A stretch of 64,000 bases of DNA from Sapria himalayana. Taxonomy: Eukaryota; Streptophyta; Magnoliopsida; Malpighiales; Rafflesiaceae. The notes under the pieces were generated by a model that saw only the letters and a list, made by a program, of their open reading frames with translations, had not been told where the DNA came from and made no database searches. A program made the position numbers and the translations under genes. Numbering within the stretch: the first letter of the stretch is position 1; each line of letters begins with the position of its first letter. The stretch spans positions 1 to 64,000 of the forward strand of contig JAREIK010018613.1 of the NCBI GenBank assembly GCA_029783825.1, in the 5' to 3' direction. Of the stretch, positions 38,214 through 50,870 are shown in pieces.

Positions 38214-38600
38214 GAGCTTTAACTATTTCTAGGGTCATGACTTTTGCTCTTGAGGAATGTCAAAAGTTACAATCATTTCTAGTCCAATGACTTTGCAATA
38301 TAAAGATAAAATGCACAAGCTATGATCATATCCAAAACTGTGACCCTGTATTATAGTGATTAAATATGGATTCATGATCATTCTTAGTGTCATACCAATA
38401 TGTTCAACAGAGAGACACAAGTTATGGCATATTCTCATCGATATGATTTTGTGTTCTAGAGACAAAATATACAGTCATGACCATTGCTAAAGCTACAATA
38501 ATCTAAAGCAAGAAAGAGACTGAAAAAATAACTCACCCCTTGAGTCATGACTTTGTGTTACATATACAAAAGATAAATCTGTGACATTCTTAAAAGTTAT
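38214..38600. repeat. Degenerate ~52-bp tandem repeat
   Basis: Related units begin near 38214 ('gagctttaactatttctag'), 38264 ('aagttacaatcatttctag'), 38316 ('aagctatgatcatatcc'), 38370 ('attcatgatcattcttag'), 38419 ('aagttatggcatattctc') and 38473 ('agtcatgaccattgctaa'). Spacing is 49-54 bp. A more decayed unit follows around 38540 ('gagtcatgactttgtgtt'). The shared core is roughly 'tcatgatcattyctag ... gtcatgactttgtg'. A 76-codon minus-strand open frame across the units (38465-38235) reflects the repeat and is not taken as a gene. Confidence 0.6.
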
Positions 38601-38658
38601 GAATTTTAATTTAAATTTAACACTTAGTCATTTGATTATAAAAGTGCAAAACATGAGA

Positions 38659-38735
38659 TTTAGGATTTAGGGTTTATGGACCAGGGTTATAGTTTATGGT
38701 TTAAGGTTTAGGATTTAAAGTCTAGGGTTTATGGG
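38659..38735 (+). repeat. Degenerate interstitial telomere-like tract (TTTAGGG)n
   Basis: Eleven consecutive units in 7-bp phase, one of them 6 bp: tttagga, tttaggg, tttatgg, accaggg, ttatag, tttatgg, tttaagg, tttagga, tttaaag, tctaggg, tttatgg, then g. One unit is the exact plant telomere repeat; most others differ at one or two bases. The heptamer phase differs from the 8-bp phase of the satellite tracts. It lies within the island at the point where satellite orientation reverses, in the same strand sense as the right-arm octamers. Confidence 0.75.
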
Positions 38736-40022
38736 TTTTTTTTTGTTTTTTTTGGAAAATACACACTTTATTTATCATTTAGGCACACAACTTACAAGAG
38801 ACTAAAAAGCTGACTAATTTAGGCCAGCCCACCAAATCCTATGCACCTTAATGATTCTATGCATAAAATACATAGAAAAACATAATGCCTAATAATTCCA
38901 AGCGTACGAATACAACTAAAATCACCTAGCATTATCGGACTTCCGAGTTGGCATTCAGTCATTATGCGCACTGCATCCTTTCCATTCGGATTTGTCAAAG
39001 TCTTTTGGAGGAACCTGAATGATGCACCATATTAAATTTATGCAAATATAAGATTGTGCATGTGTGTGACATGCAGCATCAAGCGTTTGCCTATGTCATT
39101 GCTATGCAATGGAATACATGTAAAACTGAATACCCATAAATTCACAAGTCCATATCTACGGCACTTGGTCAATTCATTCTCACCTCTGAATTCCACATTC
39201 TTTTGCTCCAATGAATCTCAAAAGAGTATCTCTTGAGTTAGAATGCTTCCTCCTCGAGCTCCAAGAAGTGGCTGTATGTTGCACCGACAAAATATCAAAA
39301 AATATGCTTGCATCGGTGTGCATGTGTGATGAGGTCCTTCTAATAGTCTAATTATCTACGCGAACAACCAAGCTAGAATACAAGTAAAATTACAAAATGC
39401 TATAAAGATGGGACTTCTGCTCCCGAGAGTGTAGCATCGCCTAATGTGTATTTACAAAATGCTTTAGTGGGCCCTACTTAAAATACTCATGGGTCCAGTT
39501 GTCTTCATTGCATGCTACACAGAAAATAAATAAGATTGTGTGTGTGAGTATGTCATTATCCATCTCTACAAGTACATGGTGCATACAAAGTCCAAAATAC
39601 AAATAAGACTACAAACATAAACTACAAGTTTGAATCTTTCGCTCCCGTGTGGATTGTCTGGACTCTATTGCTTACTGGCCCTGCTTGGTGATGTTTCAGA
39701 TATTGTCGGCTCTCCAATTAATCATGGATTACCCATTACTCCTATTAGGCGATGGTTGGGTGACCCTCTTTGCTACCTTATAGGGCTAGTGGGACCAACT
39801 CCTAGATACTCCTGGGTTTACTCTCTGCCACTTTTCTCGGTCTCATCACTTGTCTGGATGTTATCATCTCAGCTTGCTAGTGGGGCCCTCTACAAGCTGG
39901 TGGCCCATACCCTGGCTGCTTCTAGGACTTGCTGTCCCCTTTAAAAGCTACACCAAAATGGACAAGAATATGTGCACGTGTGTACTGTGGTCCGTCGCTA
40001 TGTGTATGTGGTGCAGTAGTAT
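38736..40022 (-). mobile_element. Poly(A)-terminated insertion, retrocopy-like, with internal repeats
   Basis: Read on the minus strand, this segment ends in AATAAA (38772-38767) followed 13 nt later by an A-rich tail (38753-38736, one C). That is the signature of a reverse-transcribed polyadenylated RNA. Inside are about four degenerate copies of a 205-265 bp unit. A '(t)gtattc'-type anchor (minus strand) recurs near 39600, 39378, 39114 and 38910, and a 'cacacatgcacaatctta'-type phrase recurs near 39538, 39315 and 39055. About 39640-39945 is conspicuously less A+T-rich. Flanks share TAGGGTTTA (38723-38731 and 40023-40031), a possible decayed target duplication (11 of 13 matches if extended), though telomere-like sequence would match by chance. 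No ORF with an ATG of useful length. Family not recognised. Confidence 0.5.
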
Positions 40023-43000
40023 TAGGGTTTAGGAGTTAAGTAATTTAAGTATTTAGGTATTTTTTGGTTTATAGGTTTTATTTAAATAATTAAATAACAA
40101 AAAAAAATATTTTTATTATTTTTTCTCATTTTAAAGGTTATAACCATTGAAAATATTATAATTTTTAATTTTCATTCAAATGTTAATACAATATTTAATT
40201 ATAATAATCATAAAAATTAAATAGCATGTAAATTCAATATAAATAATTTTATTGATCGATATTATAATACTGATCATAAAATAGATTACTAAACTATTAT
40301 TAATAAGATAGATAATAATTAAAATATATTTTCAAAACCTAAAATGATTCAAAATCAAAGTAAAATATATTACTAAATAATAATTTTTTATTTTTAAATT
40401 TTTGATTCTTTTAATAAGCTTATAAAAATTTTGATGAAGATCGATTATTTAAATTATATTTGTCTCATTCATAATTTTATTTTAAAATTAATATCTCTAT
40501 AAAAATAAACTAATAAATAATTAAAATGAATATTGAAATTATAATGAATACAAATAAAAATGAGATTTATTATTAATTATTTAGGGTATACCGGTTTAAT
40601 GGTTTAAGTATTTAGAAGTTTAGGAGTTTAGTGATTTAAGTGTTTATGAATTTAGTAGTTTATATGTTTTATTTAAATAATGAAATAACAAAACAATTAT
40701 TTTTCAAATTTTTTATCAATTTTGAAGGTTATAACCTTAATAAATATAATAATTTTTAAATTTTTTTCAAATGTGAATAGAATATTTAGTTATAATAAAC
40801 TTAATTATTATATATCATGTAATTTAAAAATAAACAATTTTAATGATAGATATTAATAAACTAAATATAAATATAAATATAATATTGATCAATAAATAAA
40901 TTAATAAATTATTATTTATAAATACTTAAACCTTTAAATATGGTTTAAATGTTTAAGTATTATAGGTTTTATATAAACAATAAAATAACAAAAAAATTAT
41001 TTTTGTGATTCAATCTCTTTTTCAAAGATGATAACCTTTAAAAATATAATAATTTTTAAATTATTTTCAAATGTAAATATAATATTTAGTTATAATAATC
41101 TTAATAATTATATATCATGTAAATTCAATATAAACAATTTTATCGATAAATATTCTAATATTGATCAAAAAATAAATTAATAATCTATCATTAATAAGAT
41201 AGATATCAATTAAAATATAATTACAAAACCTAAAATGATTAAGAAGCAAAGCAAAATATATTACTATATAATAATTTTTTGTTTGGAAATTTTTTTTTTT
41301 TAAAAGTTTATCTATAATTTTTTGTTTTTTCACATGTTCAAAGGTTATAATCATTGAAAATATAATAATTTTAAAATTTTTTTCAAAAGTGATTACAATA
41401 TTTAGTTATAATAATTATTAAATTTTTATATCATATAAATTAAATATAAATATTTTTATCGATAAATATTCTAATAATGATCAAAAAATAAATTAATAAT
41501 CTATTATTAATAAGTTAGATATCAATTTAAATATATTTACAAAACCTAAAATGATTAATAAACAAAGTAAAATATATTATTATATAATAAATTTTTGTTT
41601 TTAATTTTTTTATTATTTTAATACGTTTATCTATATTTTTTTATTGAAAAATAATTTATATAAATTATATTTGTCTAACTTATAATTTATTTTGTATTTA
41701 ATATTTATATAAAAATAAACAAATAAATAATTAAAATGAATATTTAAAATTATAATGAAAAAAATAAAAATGAGATTTATAATTTATTATATAGGATATA
41801 CATGTTTAAAAAATTTATCTATTTAGGGTTTTCCAGATTTAGAAGTTTTTGATTTAAGTATATAAAAATTTAATGGTATATAGCTTTTATTTAAATAATG
41901 AAATAACTAAAAATATATTTTTGATAATTTTTCAAATTTTCAAATTTCATAACATTTGAAAATATAATAATTTTAAAATTTTTTAAAAAAGTGAATACAA
42001 TATTTAGTAATAATAATAATTATCAGTATATATAATAGAAACTAAATATAAACAATTTTATTGATAATATTATATCAATTATCAAAAAATTAATTAATAA
42101 ACTATTATTAATATGATAGATATAAATTAAAATATAATTAAAAACCCTAAAATGAATCAAAATCAAAGTAAAATTTATTACTAAATAATAATTTTTTTTC
42201 AATTTTTGCATCATTTTATAAGCTTATATATTTTTTTGTTGAAAAATATATTATTTAAATTATATTTGTCACTCATAATTTCTTTTATAATTAATATTTC
42301 AATAAATTATTAAAATTATATTTAAGGTTTATGAGTTTAAAGGTTTAGGTATTTACGGGCTTTGTGGTTTAGGAGTTTAAAGATTTATGTATTTAGGCAT
42401 TTAATGGTTTATAAGTTTTATTTAAACAATGATATAACAAAAAATTTATTTTTGTTATTTTTTCTCATTTTTGTAGGTTATAACCTTTGAAAATATAACA
42501 ATTTTTAAATTTTTTATATATGTGACTACTATATTTAGTTATGGTAATCTTAATAATTATATATCATGTTAATTCAATATAAACAATTATATTGAATTAT
42601 TAATGATCAAAAAATATATTTTGAAATAAAATATATCATGTTAATTCAAAAAATATTGATAGATATTATATTAATGATCAAAAAATAAATTAACAAACTA
42701 TTATTAATAAGATAGATATTTTTTAAAATATATTTGCAAAATGTAAATTTATTCAAAATCAAAGTATAATATAATACTAAATAATAATTTTTTTGATGTT
42801 TTGCTTCTTTTTATAAGTTTTATTTTATGTTATTAAAAGTAAATTATTTAAATTATATTTGTCTTCCACATAATTTATTTTTAATTTATAATTCTATAAA
42901 AATAAAATAATAAATAATTAAAATGAATATTTAAAATTATAATGAATACAAATAAAATTGAGATTTATTATTTATTATTCACAATATACTAGTTTAATGG

Positions 43001-43660
43001 TTTAAGTATTTAGCTGTTTAGGGGTTTTGTGATTTAAATGTTTAGGACTTTAGTGATTTATAGTTTTTATTTAGAGAATAAAAAAATAAAGAATTAAATT
43101 TTTTGATTTTTTTTTTAATTTTTGAAGGTTATAACCTTTGAAAATATAATAATTTTTATTTTTGATAAATGTTAATATAATATTTAGTTATAATATTCTT
43201 AATAATTTTATATAATTAAACTCAATATAAATAATTTTATTAATAGATATTATTATAATGATCAATAAAAAATTAATAAACTATTATTAATAAGAATGAT
43301 ATAAATTAAAATATATTTGCAAAAACTAAAATGATTCAAAATCAAAATAAAACATATTACAAAATAATAAATTTTTGTTTATAAAATTTTGCCTCTTTTT
43401 ATAAGCATATATATATTTTTTTAATAAAAAATAAATTATTTAAAATAGATATGTCTCACTAATAATTTATTTTGTAATTAATATTTATATAAAAATAAAG
43501 TGATAAATAATTAAAATAAAAATTTAAAATTACACTAAATAAAAATTAAAATGAGATTTATGATTTATTATTAATGTATATCAATTATATAGTTTAAGTA
43601 TCTAGAAGTCTTATCGTTTAGGAGTTTAGTGATTTATGTTTTTAGGTATTTAGTACTTTA
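40023..43660 (-). repeat. Island-proximal edge of the right array, irregular
   Basis: Contains beta (43660), lambda (43060), mu (42411) and nu (41880), then increasingly damaged monomers towards the island. One monomer has lost its whole octamer tract (fusion near 41310-41345). The tract at about 40925-40963 is truncated. The last two tracts (40663, 40071) cannot be assigned to a class. The body at 42561-42650 has a 72-bp internal duplication. This edge decay contrasts with the regular interior. Confidence 0.7.
42561..42704 (-). repeat. 72-bp local tandem duplication in a monomer
   Basis: 'atatcatgttaattcaa' occurs at 42561 and again at 42633, each followed by 'attaatgatcaaaaaata'. The first copy also carries a private change ('aattatattgaattatt'). 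Confidence 0.65.
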
Positions 43661-44779
43661 TAGTTTTTATTTAAATAATAAAATAACAAAAAAAAAATTT
43701 GTAATTTTTTGTCATTTCATAGGTTATAACCTTTTAAAATATAATAATATTTAAAATTTTTGAAATGTGAATACAATATTTAGTTATAATAATTTTAATA
43801 ATTATATATCATATAAATTCAATATAAACAATTTTATTGATAGATATAATAATAATGATCAAAAATTAAATTAATAAACTATTAATAATATGATAGATAT
43901 TAATTAAAAAAATTTACAAAACCCATATTGATTCAAAATTAAAGTAAAAAATATTATTGAATAATAATTTTTAATTTTTAAAATTTTACTACTTTTATAA
44001 GCGTATATATATTTTTTGAATAAAAATAAATTATTTAATTTATATATGTCGCACTCATAATTTATTTTGTAATAAAAATATATATAAAAATAAACTAATA
44101 AATAATTAAAATGAATCTTTAAAATTATAATAAATTGAAATAAAAATTAGATTTCTTAATTATTAAGTAGTATATAGCGGTTTAATGGTTTATGTATTTA
44201 GGCATTATGGGCTTTAGGAGTTTACTGATTTAACTATGTATGCATTTAGTTGTTTATAAATTTTATTTAAAAATTAAAATAACAAAATATTTATTTTTAT
44301 TATTTTTTGATATTTCCAAAGGTTATAACATTTGAAAATATAATAATTTTTAATTTTTTTTCAAATGTGAATTCAATATTTAGTTATAATAATCATTATA
44401 TTTATATATCATATAAATTCAATATAAACAATATTTTTGATAAATAATCTAAAAATGATAAAAAAATAAATTAATAATCTATTATTAATAAGATAGATAT
44501 CAATTAAAATATAATAAAAAAACCTAAAATGATTCTGAAGAAATCAAAATATTTTACTATATAATAATTTTTTGTTTGAAATTCTTTTTTCTTTCGAAAA
44601 GTTTATCCATATTTTTTTTGATGAAAAATAATTTATATAAATTATATTTGTCTAACTCAATTTATTTTTTAATTAATATTTATAAAAAAATAAAGAAATA
44701 AATAATTAAAATTAATATATAAAATTATAATGAAATAGATAATATTGAGATTTATTCTTTATTAATTTGGGTATACCGG

Positions 44780-44795
44780 TCTAATTTAAATTAGA
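44780..44795. repeat. 16-bp palindrome of the beta-monomer insertion (right arm)
   Basis: TCTAATTTAAATTAGA, identical to 1902-1917, in the beta' monomer of the reverse array and directly next to GGTATACC-type sequence. Confidence 0.85.
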
Positions 44796-47700
44796 TATAT
44801 CTCACTAATAATTTATTTTGTAATTAATATTTCTATTAAAATAAACTGATAAATAATTAAATTAAAAATTTAAAATTATACTGAATAAAAATTAAAATGA
44901 GATTTATGAATTATTATTAATGTATACCAGTTTAATATTTTAAGTATTTAAAGGCTTTTTTGTTTATGACTTTAGTGATTTATGTTTTTAGGCATTTAGT
45001 GGTTTATAGGTTTTATTTAAACAAAGAAATAAAAAAAAATTATTTTTGATATTTTTTCATATTTTCAAAGATTATAACTTTTGAAAAAATAATAATTTAA
45101 AAATTTTTCAAAAATGTGAATACAATATTTAGTAATAATAATAATTATAATTATATATAATCTAAACTAAATATAAATAATTTTATTGTTATATATGATA
45201 TCAATTATCAAAAAATAAATTAATATGTTATTATTAATATGATAGATATAATTTAAAATTTAATTGCAAAACCTAAAAATATTCAAAATCCAAGTAAAAT
45301 TTATTACTTAATAATAATTTTTTTTAGTTTTTGCTTCTTTTTATAAGCTTATATTGTTTTTGATAAAAAATAAATTATTAAAATTATATTTGTATCACTC
45401 ATAATTTATTTTGTAGTTAATATTTTAATAAATTATTTAAATTATATTTAAGGTTTACGAGTTTAAAGGTTTAAGTATTTAGGTGATTTTGGGTTTAAAA
45501 GTTTAGAGGTTTAAGTGTTTATGTATTTAGTGGTTTATAAGTTTTATTTAAAAAATGATATTACAAAAAATTATTTTTATTATTTTTTTAATTTTAGAAG
45601 GTTATAACCTTTGAAAATATAATAATTTTTAAATTTTTTTCAAAAGTAAATATAATATTTAGTTATAATAATCTTAAATATTATAAGTCATTTAAATTTA
45701 ATATAAATAATTGCTTTTCTAGATATTATAATAATGATAAAAAAAATTAATAAACTATTATTAATAAGATAGATATTATTTAAAATATATTTGCAAAATC
45801 TAAATTTATTCAAAATCAAAGTAAAATATAGTACTTAATAATAATTTTTTTAATGTTTTGCTTTTTTATAACATTATATTTTTGTTATTATAAATAAATT
45901 ATTTAAATTAATTTGTCTTACTAATAATTAATTTTGTAATTTATAATTCTATAATAATAAACTAATAAATAATTAAAATAATTATTTAAAATTATCATGA
46001 ATAAAAATAAAATTGAGATTTATTATTTATTATTCAGGATATACCGGTTTAATGGTTTAAGTATTTAGGTGTTTTTGGGTTTAGGAGTTTAGTGATTTAA
46101 GTGTTTAGACCTTTAGTGATTTATAGTTATTATCTAACGAATTAAAAAACAAAAAAAATTAATTTTTTGAAATTTTTAATTTTTGAAAGTTGTAACCTTT
46201 GAAAATATAATAATTTTAAATTTTTTGAAATGAGAATATAATATTTAGTTATATTAATCTTAATAATTATATATAATGTAAACTAAATATAAATAATTTT
46301 ATTGATAGATATTATAATAATGATCTATAAATAAATTAATAAACTAGTATAAATATGAATGATATAAATTAAAATATAATTGTAGAATCTAAAATGATTC
46401 AAAATCAAAATAAAATATATTACTAAATAATAATTTTATATTTTAAAAATTTTTGCTCGATTTATAAGCACATATTTTTTTGATGAAAACTAAATTATTT
46501 AAATTATATCTGTCTCACTAATAATTTATTATGTAATTAATATTTCTATAAAAATAAATTGATAAATAAATAAAATGATTTTTTAAAATTATAATGAATA
46601 CTAATAAAAAAGAGATATATGATTTATTATTTAGGGAATACCTATTTAATGGTTTAAGATTTTTGTCGTTTTTGGGTTAATGATTTTATTGATTTATATG
46701 TTTGCACATTTAGGTGTTTATAGGTTTTATTTAATCAATTAAATAACAAAATATTTTTCTTAAGAATTTTCGTGATTATCAAAGGTTATAACCTTTGAAA
46801 ATATAATAATTTTTTAATCTTTCTAAAATATGAATGCAATACATAGTTATAATAATCTTATTAATTATATTTGTAGTAAATTTAATATAATAAATTTTAT
46901 TAATATATATTATTATAAAGATCGAAAAATAAATTAATAAACTATTATTAATAAGATAGATTTTAATTAAAATATATTTGCACAATCCAAAATAATTCAA
47001 AATCAAAGTAAATTATAGTACTAAATAAGATTTAAATTTTTGAAATTTTGTTTATTTTTATAGGCTTATTTTTTTTCATAAAAAATAATTTATTTAAATT
47101 ATGTCTCACTCATTATTTATATTGTAATTAATATTTCTTTAAAAAAACTAATAAATAATTAAAATGAATATTTAATTATTATGAATACAAATAAAAATGA
47201 TATTTATTATCTATTATTTAGGTTATATAGGTTTAATGATTTAAGTATTTAGGGGGTTTTGGGGTTAAGGAGTCTAGATATTTAAATGATTAGGCATTTA
47301 GTGGTTAATAAGTTTTATTTAAATAATAAAATTATAAAAAAATTATTTTTGTCATTTTTTATCATTTAAGAAGGTTAAAACCTTCTATAATATAATAATT
47401 TTTTAATTTTTTTCAAATATAAATATAATATTTAGTTATAATAATCTTAATATTTATAAGACATTTAAATTCAATATAAGTAATTTTATTGATAGATATT
47501 ATAATAATGATCAAAAATAAATTAATAAACTATTATTAATAAGATGGATAGCAATTAAAATATAAATAAAAAACATATAATGATTCAAAATCAAAGTAAA
47601 ATATATTACTAAATGATAATTTTTTGTTTTTAAATTTGTAGTTCTTTTTATAACCTTATATTTATTTTTTGATTAAAAATATATTAATACAATTATATTT

Positions 47701-48915
47701 GTCTCACTCTTTATTTATTTTGCAATTAATATTTCTATTAAAAAAACTAATAAATAATTGAAATGAATATTTAAAATTATAATGAATATGAATTAAAATG
47801 ATCTTTATGATTTATCATATGTGGTATTCTGGTTTAATGGATTGTTAATTTAGGGGTTTCGTCATTTAGGAGTTTATCAATTTATGCTTTTAGGTATTTA
47901 GTGGTTTATAATTTTTATTTATATAATAAAAATAAAAACAATTCTTTTTATTTTATCTTATTTTCAAAGATTATAACCATTAAAAATAAAATAATTTTTA
48001 AAATTTTTTGAAATGTGAATACCATGTATAATTATATTAAACTTACTAATTATATATCATATAAATTCAATATAAACAATTTTAATGATAGATAGTATAA
48101 TAATGATAAAAAATTAAATTAATAAACTATTATTAATAATATAAATATTAATTAAAATATATTTACATAACACAAAATGATTCAAAATCAAATCAAAATA
48201 TATTACTAAATAATAATATTTAATTTCAAATATTTCCTTCCTTTTATAAGCTTATAATTTTTATTGATTAAAAATAAATTATTTAAATAATATTTGTCTC
48301 ACTCAAAATTTTTTTTGTAATTAATTTTTCTAAATAATTAAACTATAAATAATTAAAATGAATATTTAAAATTATAATAAATAGAAATATAAATGAGATT
48401 TATAATTTATTAAGTAGTATATAGCTATTAAAAGGTTAATGTATTTAGGAGTTTCGGGGTCTATGAGTTTACAGATTTAAGTAAGTAAGCATTTAATCAT
48501 CTAAGGTTTTATTTAAAAAATTAAATAACAAAAAATTTATTTTTATTATTTTTTCTCATTTTTTAAGGTTACCTTTAAAATATAATAATTTTTAAATTTC
48601 TTTTCACAATTGAATACAATATATATTTATAATAATCATATTAATTATATATCATATAAATTCAATATAAACAATTTTATTGATAGATATTCTAATAATT
48701 ATCAAAAAATAAATTAAAAATATATAATGAATAAGATTCATATAACTTAAAATATAATATCAAAACCTAAAATGATTCAAAAGCAAAACAAAATATATCA
48801 CTAAATAATAATTATTTGTTTTAAAATTTTTATGAATTTTATAAGCTTATCTATTTTTTGATGAAAAATATTTTTAATAAATTATATTTTTAACTCATAA
48901 TTTATTTTATAATTA

Positions 48916-48935
48916 ATATATATATATATATATAT
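48916..48935. repeat. (AT)10 microsatellite
   Basis: Twenty bases of uninterrupted AT in the delta-epsilon body. Equivalent positions in other monomers read 'attaatatatat' or 'attaataca', so this is a private expansion. Confidence 0.9.
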
Positions 48936-50809
48936 GAAACTAAACAATCAAAATTAATTTTTTAAATTATAATGAAAACAAATAAAAATTAGATTTATTA
49001 ATTATTATCTAGGGTATACCGGTTTAAAGGATTATCTATATAGGGGTATAGGGATTTTGTGGTTCAGTCATTTAAGTGTTTAGGTATTTAGTGGTGTATA
49101 GGTTTTATTTTAACAATGAAATAAAAAAATTATTTTTTTTATTTTATTAACATTTTCAAAGATTATAACCTTTAAATATATAATAATGTTAAAATATTTT
49201 TCAAAAGTGAAAATAATATTTATTCATAATAATCATTATATTTATAAATCAAATTAATTTAATATAAACATTCTTATTGATAAATATTCTAATAATGATC
49301 AAAAATTAATTAATAATCTATTATTAATAAGATAGATATAATTTAAAATATAATTAAAAATATTAAAATTATTCAGAAGAAAAGCAAAATATATTACTAT
49401 ATAATAATTTTTTGTTTTGAAATTTTTTTTTCTTTTAAAAAGTTTATTTATAATTTTTTGATGAAAAATAATTTATATAAATTATATTTGTTTAACTCAT
49501 AATTTATTTTGTAATTAATAATTAAATAAAAATATACAAATAAATAATTAAAATGAATATTTAAAATTATAATGAAAAAATTGAGTTTTATTATTTATTA
49601 GTTTGGGTATACCAGTTTAATTTAAATTAGATCTATCTAACTAATAATTTTTTTTGTAATTAATATTTCTATAAAATAAACTGATAAATAATTAAAATAA
49701 AAATTTAAATTAAACTGAATAAAAATTAAAATGAAATTTATGATTTATTATTCATGTATACTAGTTTAATTGTATAAGTATTTAGATGTTTTGTCATTTA
49801 GGAGTTTAGCGATATATGTTTTTAGGCATTTAGTGGTTTATAGGTTTTATTTAAACAATAAAATAAAAAAAATTTTTAATTTTTTCTCATTTTCATGGCT
49901 CATAATCTTTTAAAATATAATAATATTTAAAATTTTTTGAAATGTGAATACAATATTTAGGTATAATAATATTAATAATTATATATCATATAAATTCAAA
50001 ATAAATAATTTTAATGATAGATATTATAATAATGATCAAAAATTAAATTAATAAACTATTTATAATAATATAGATATTAATTAAAAAATATTTACAAACC
50101 CAAATTGATTCAAAATTAAATTAAAATATCTTACCTAACAAAAATTTTTAATTTTTAAATTTTTACTTATTATATAAGCGGAAATACTTTTATTTATTAA
50201 AAAAAATTATTTAAATTATATTTCTCGCACTCATAATTTATTTTGTAATATATATTTTTATAGAAATAAACTAATAAATAATTAAAATAAATATTTAAAA
50301 TTATAATAAATAGAAATAAAAATTAGATTTATTAATTATTAAGTAGTATATAGCGGTTTAATGGTTTATGTATTTAGGCATTACGGGGTTTAGAAGGTTT
50401 CTGATTTAATTGTGTATGAATTTAATGGTTATATGTATTATTTAAAAAATAAATAAACAAAAAATATATTTTTATTATTTTTTGATATTTTCAAATGTTA
50501 TAACCTTTGAAAATATAATAATTTTTAATTTTTTTTCAAAAGTGAATTCAATATTTAGTTATAATAATCATTATATTTATATTTCGTATAAATTCAATAT
50601 AAATAATTTTATTGATAAATATATTAATAATTATCAAAAAATAAATTAATAATCTATTATTAATAAGATAGATATCAATTAAAATATAATTACAAAACCT
50701 AAAATGATTTAGAAGGAAAGCAAAATATATTACTATATAATAAATTTTTGTTTTGAATTTTTTTTTCTTTTTATAAGTTTATCTATATTTTTTGATATAA
50801 AATAATTTA

Positions 50810-50870
50810 TATAAATTATATTTATCTAACTCATAATTAATATAAATTATATTTATCTAACTCATAATTT
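50810..50870 (-). repeat. 31-bp local tandem duplication
   Basis: 'tataaattatatttatct' starts at 50810 and again at 50841, each followed by 'aactcataatt'. It is a private change of this monomer. Confidence 0.8.

Larger units (their letters stand above)
44257..50431 (-). repeat. Right-arm HOR copy R1: alpha beta delta epsilon zeta eta theta lambda mu beta'
   Basis: Read from high to low coordinate: alpha 50431, beta 49840, delta 49098, epsilon 48502, zeta 47908, eta 47308, theta 46720, lambda 46123, mu 45537, beta' 45006, then alpha at 44256. Iota, kappa and nu are absent and a beta' sits after mu. The run theta-lambda-mu-beta'-alpha is also that of left-arm copy L2 (12781-15247). The alpha tract at 44256 shares with the one at 15247 the rare 'caactaaatgcatacatag' and 'aattaagaaatctaat'. 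The same HOR variant is therefore present in both arms in opposite orientation. Confidence 0.7.

Noticed and set aside
38235..38465. 76-codon minus-strand open frame in the island
   Set aside because: It lies wholly in the degenerate 52-bp tandem repeat and has no recognisable domain.
39620..39800. tRNA-derived SINE with A and B boxes on the minus strand
   Set aside because: A weak B-box-like 'gattcaaac' and an A-box-like 'tagcaaagagg' exist but are over 100 bp apart, and no tRNA fold can be drawn.
37607..40022. Island as a functional centromere core or host gene
   Set aside because: No gene structure, and nothing in the sequence speaks to CENH3 binding. A composite of old repeats and an insertion explains what is visible.
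39630..40032. 104- and 60-codon plus-strand open frames in the less A+T-rich part of the island
   Set aside because: No homology recognised. The segment reads as a poly(A)-tailed non-coding insertion on the other strand, and the longer frame starts with TTG.
38723..40035. Firm target-site duplication for the poly(A) insertion
   Set aside because: Only TAGGGTTTA (9 bp) is shared exactly, in sequence that is telomere-like on both sides, so the match may be coincidental. Kept only as a possibility.
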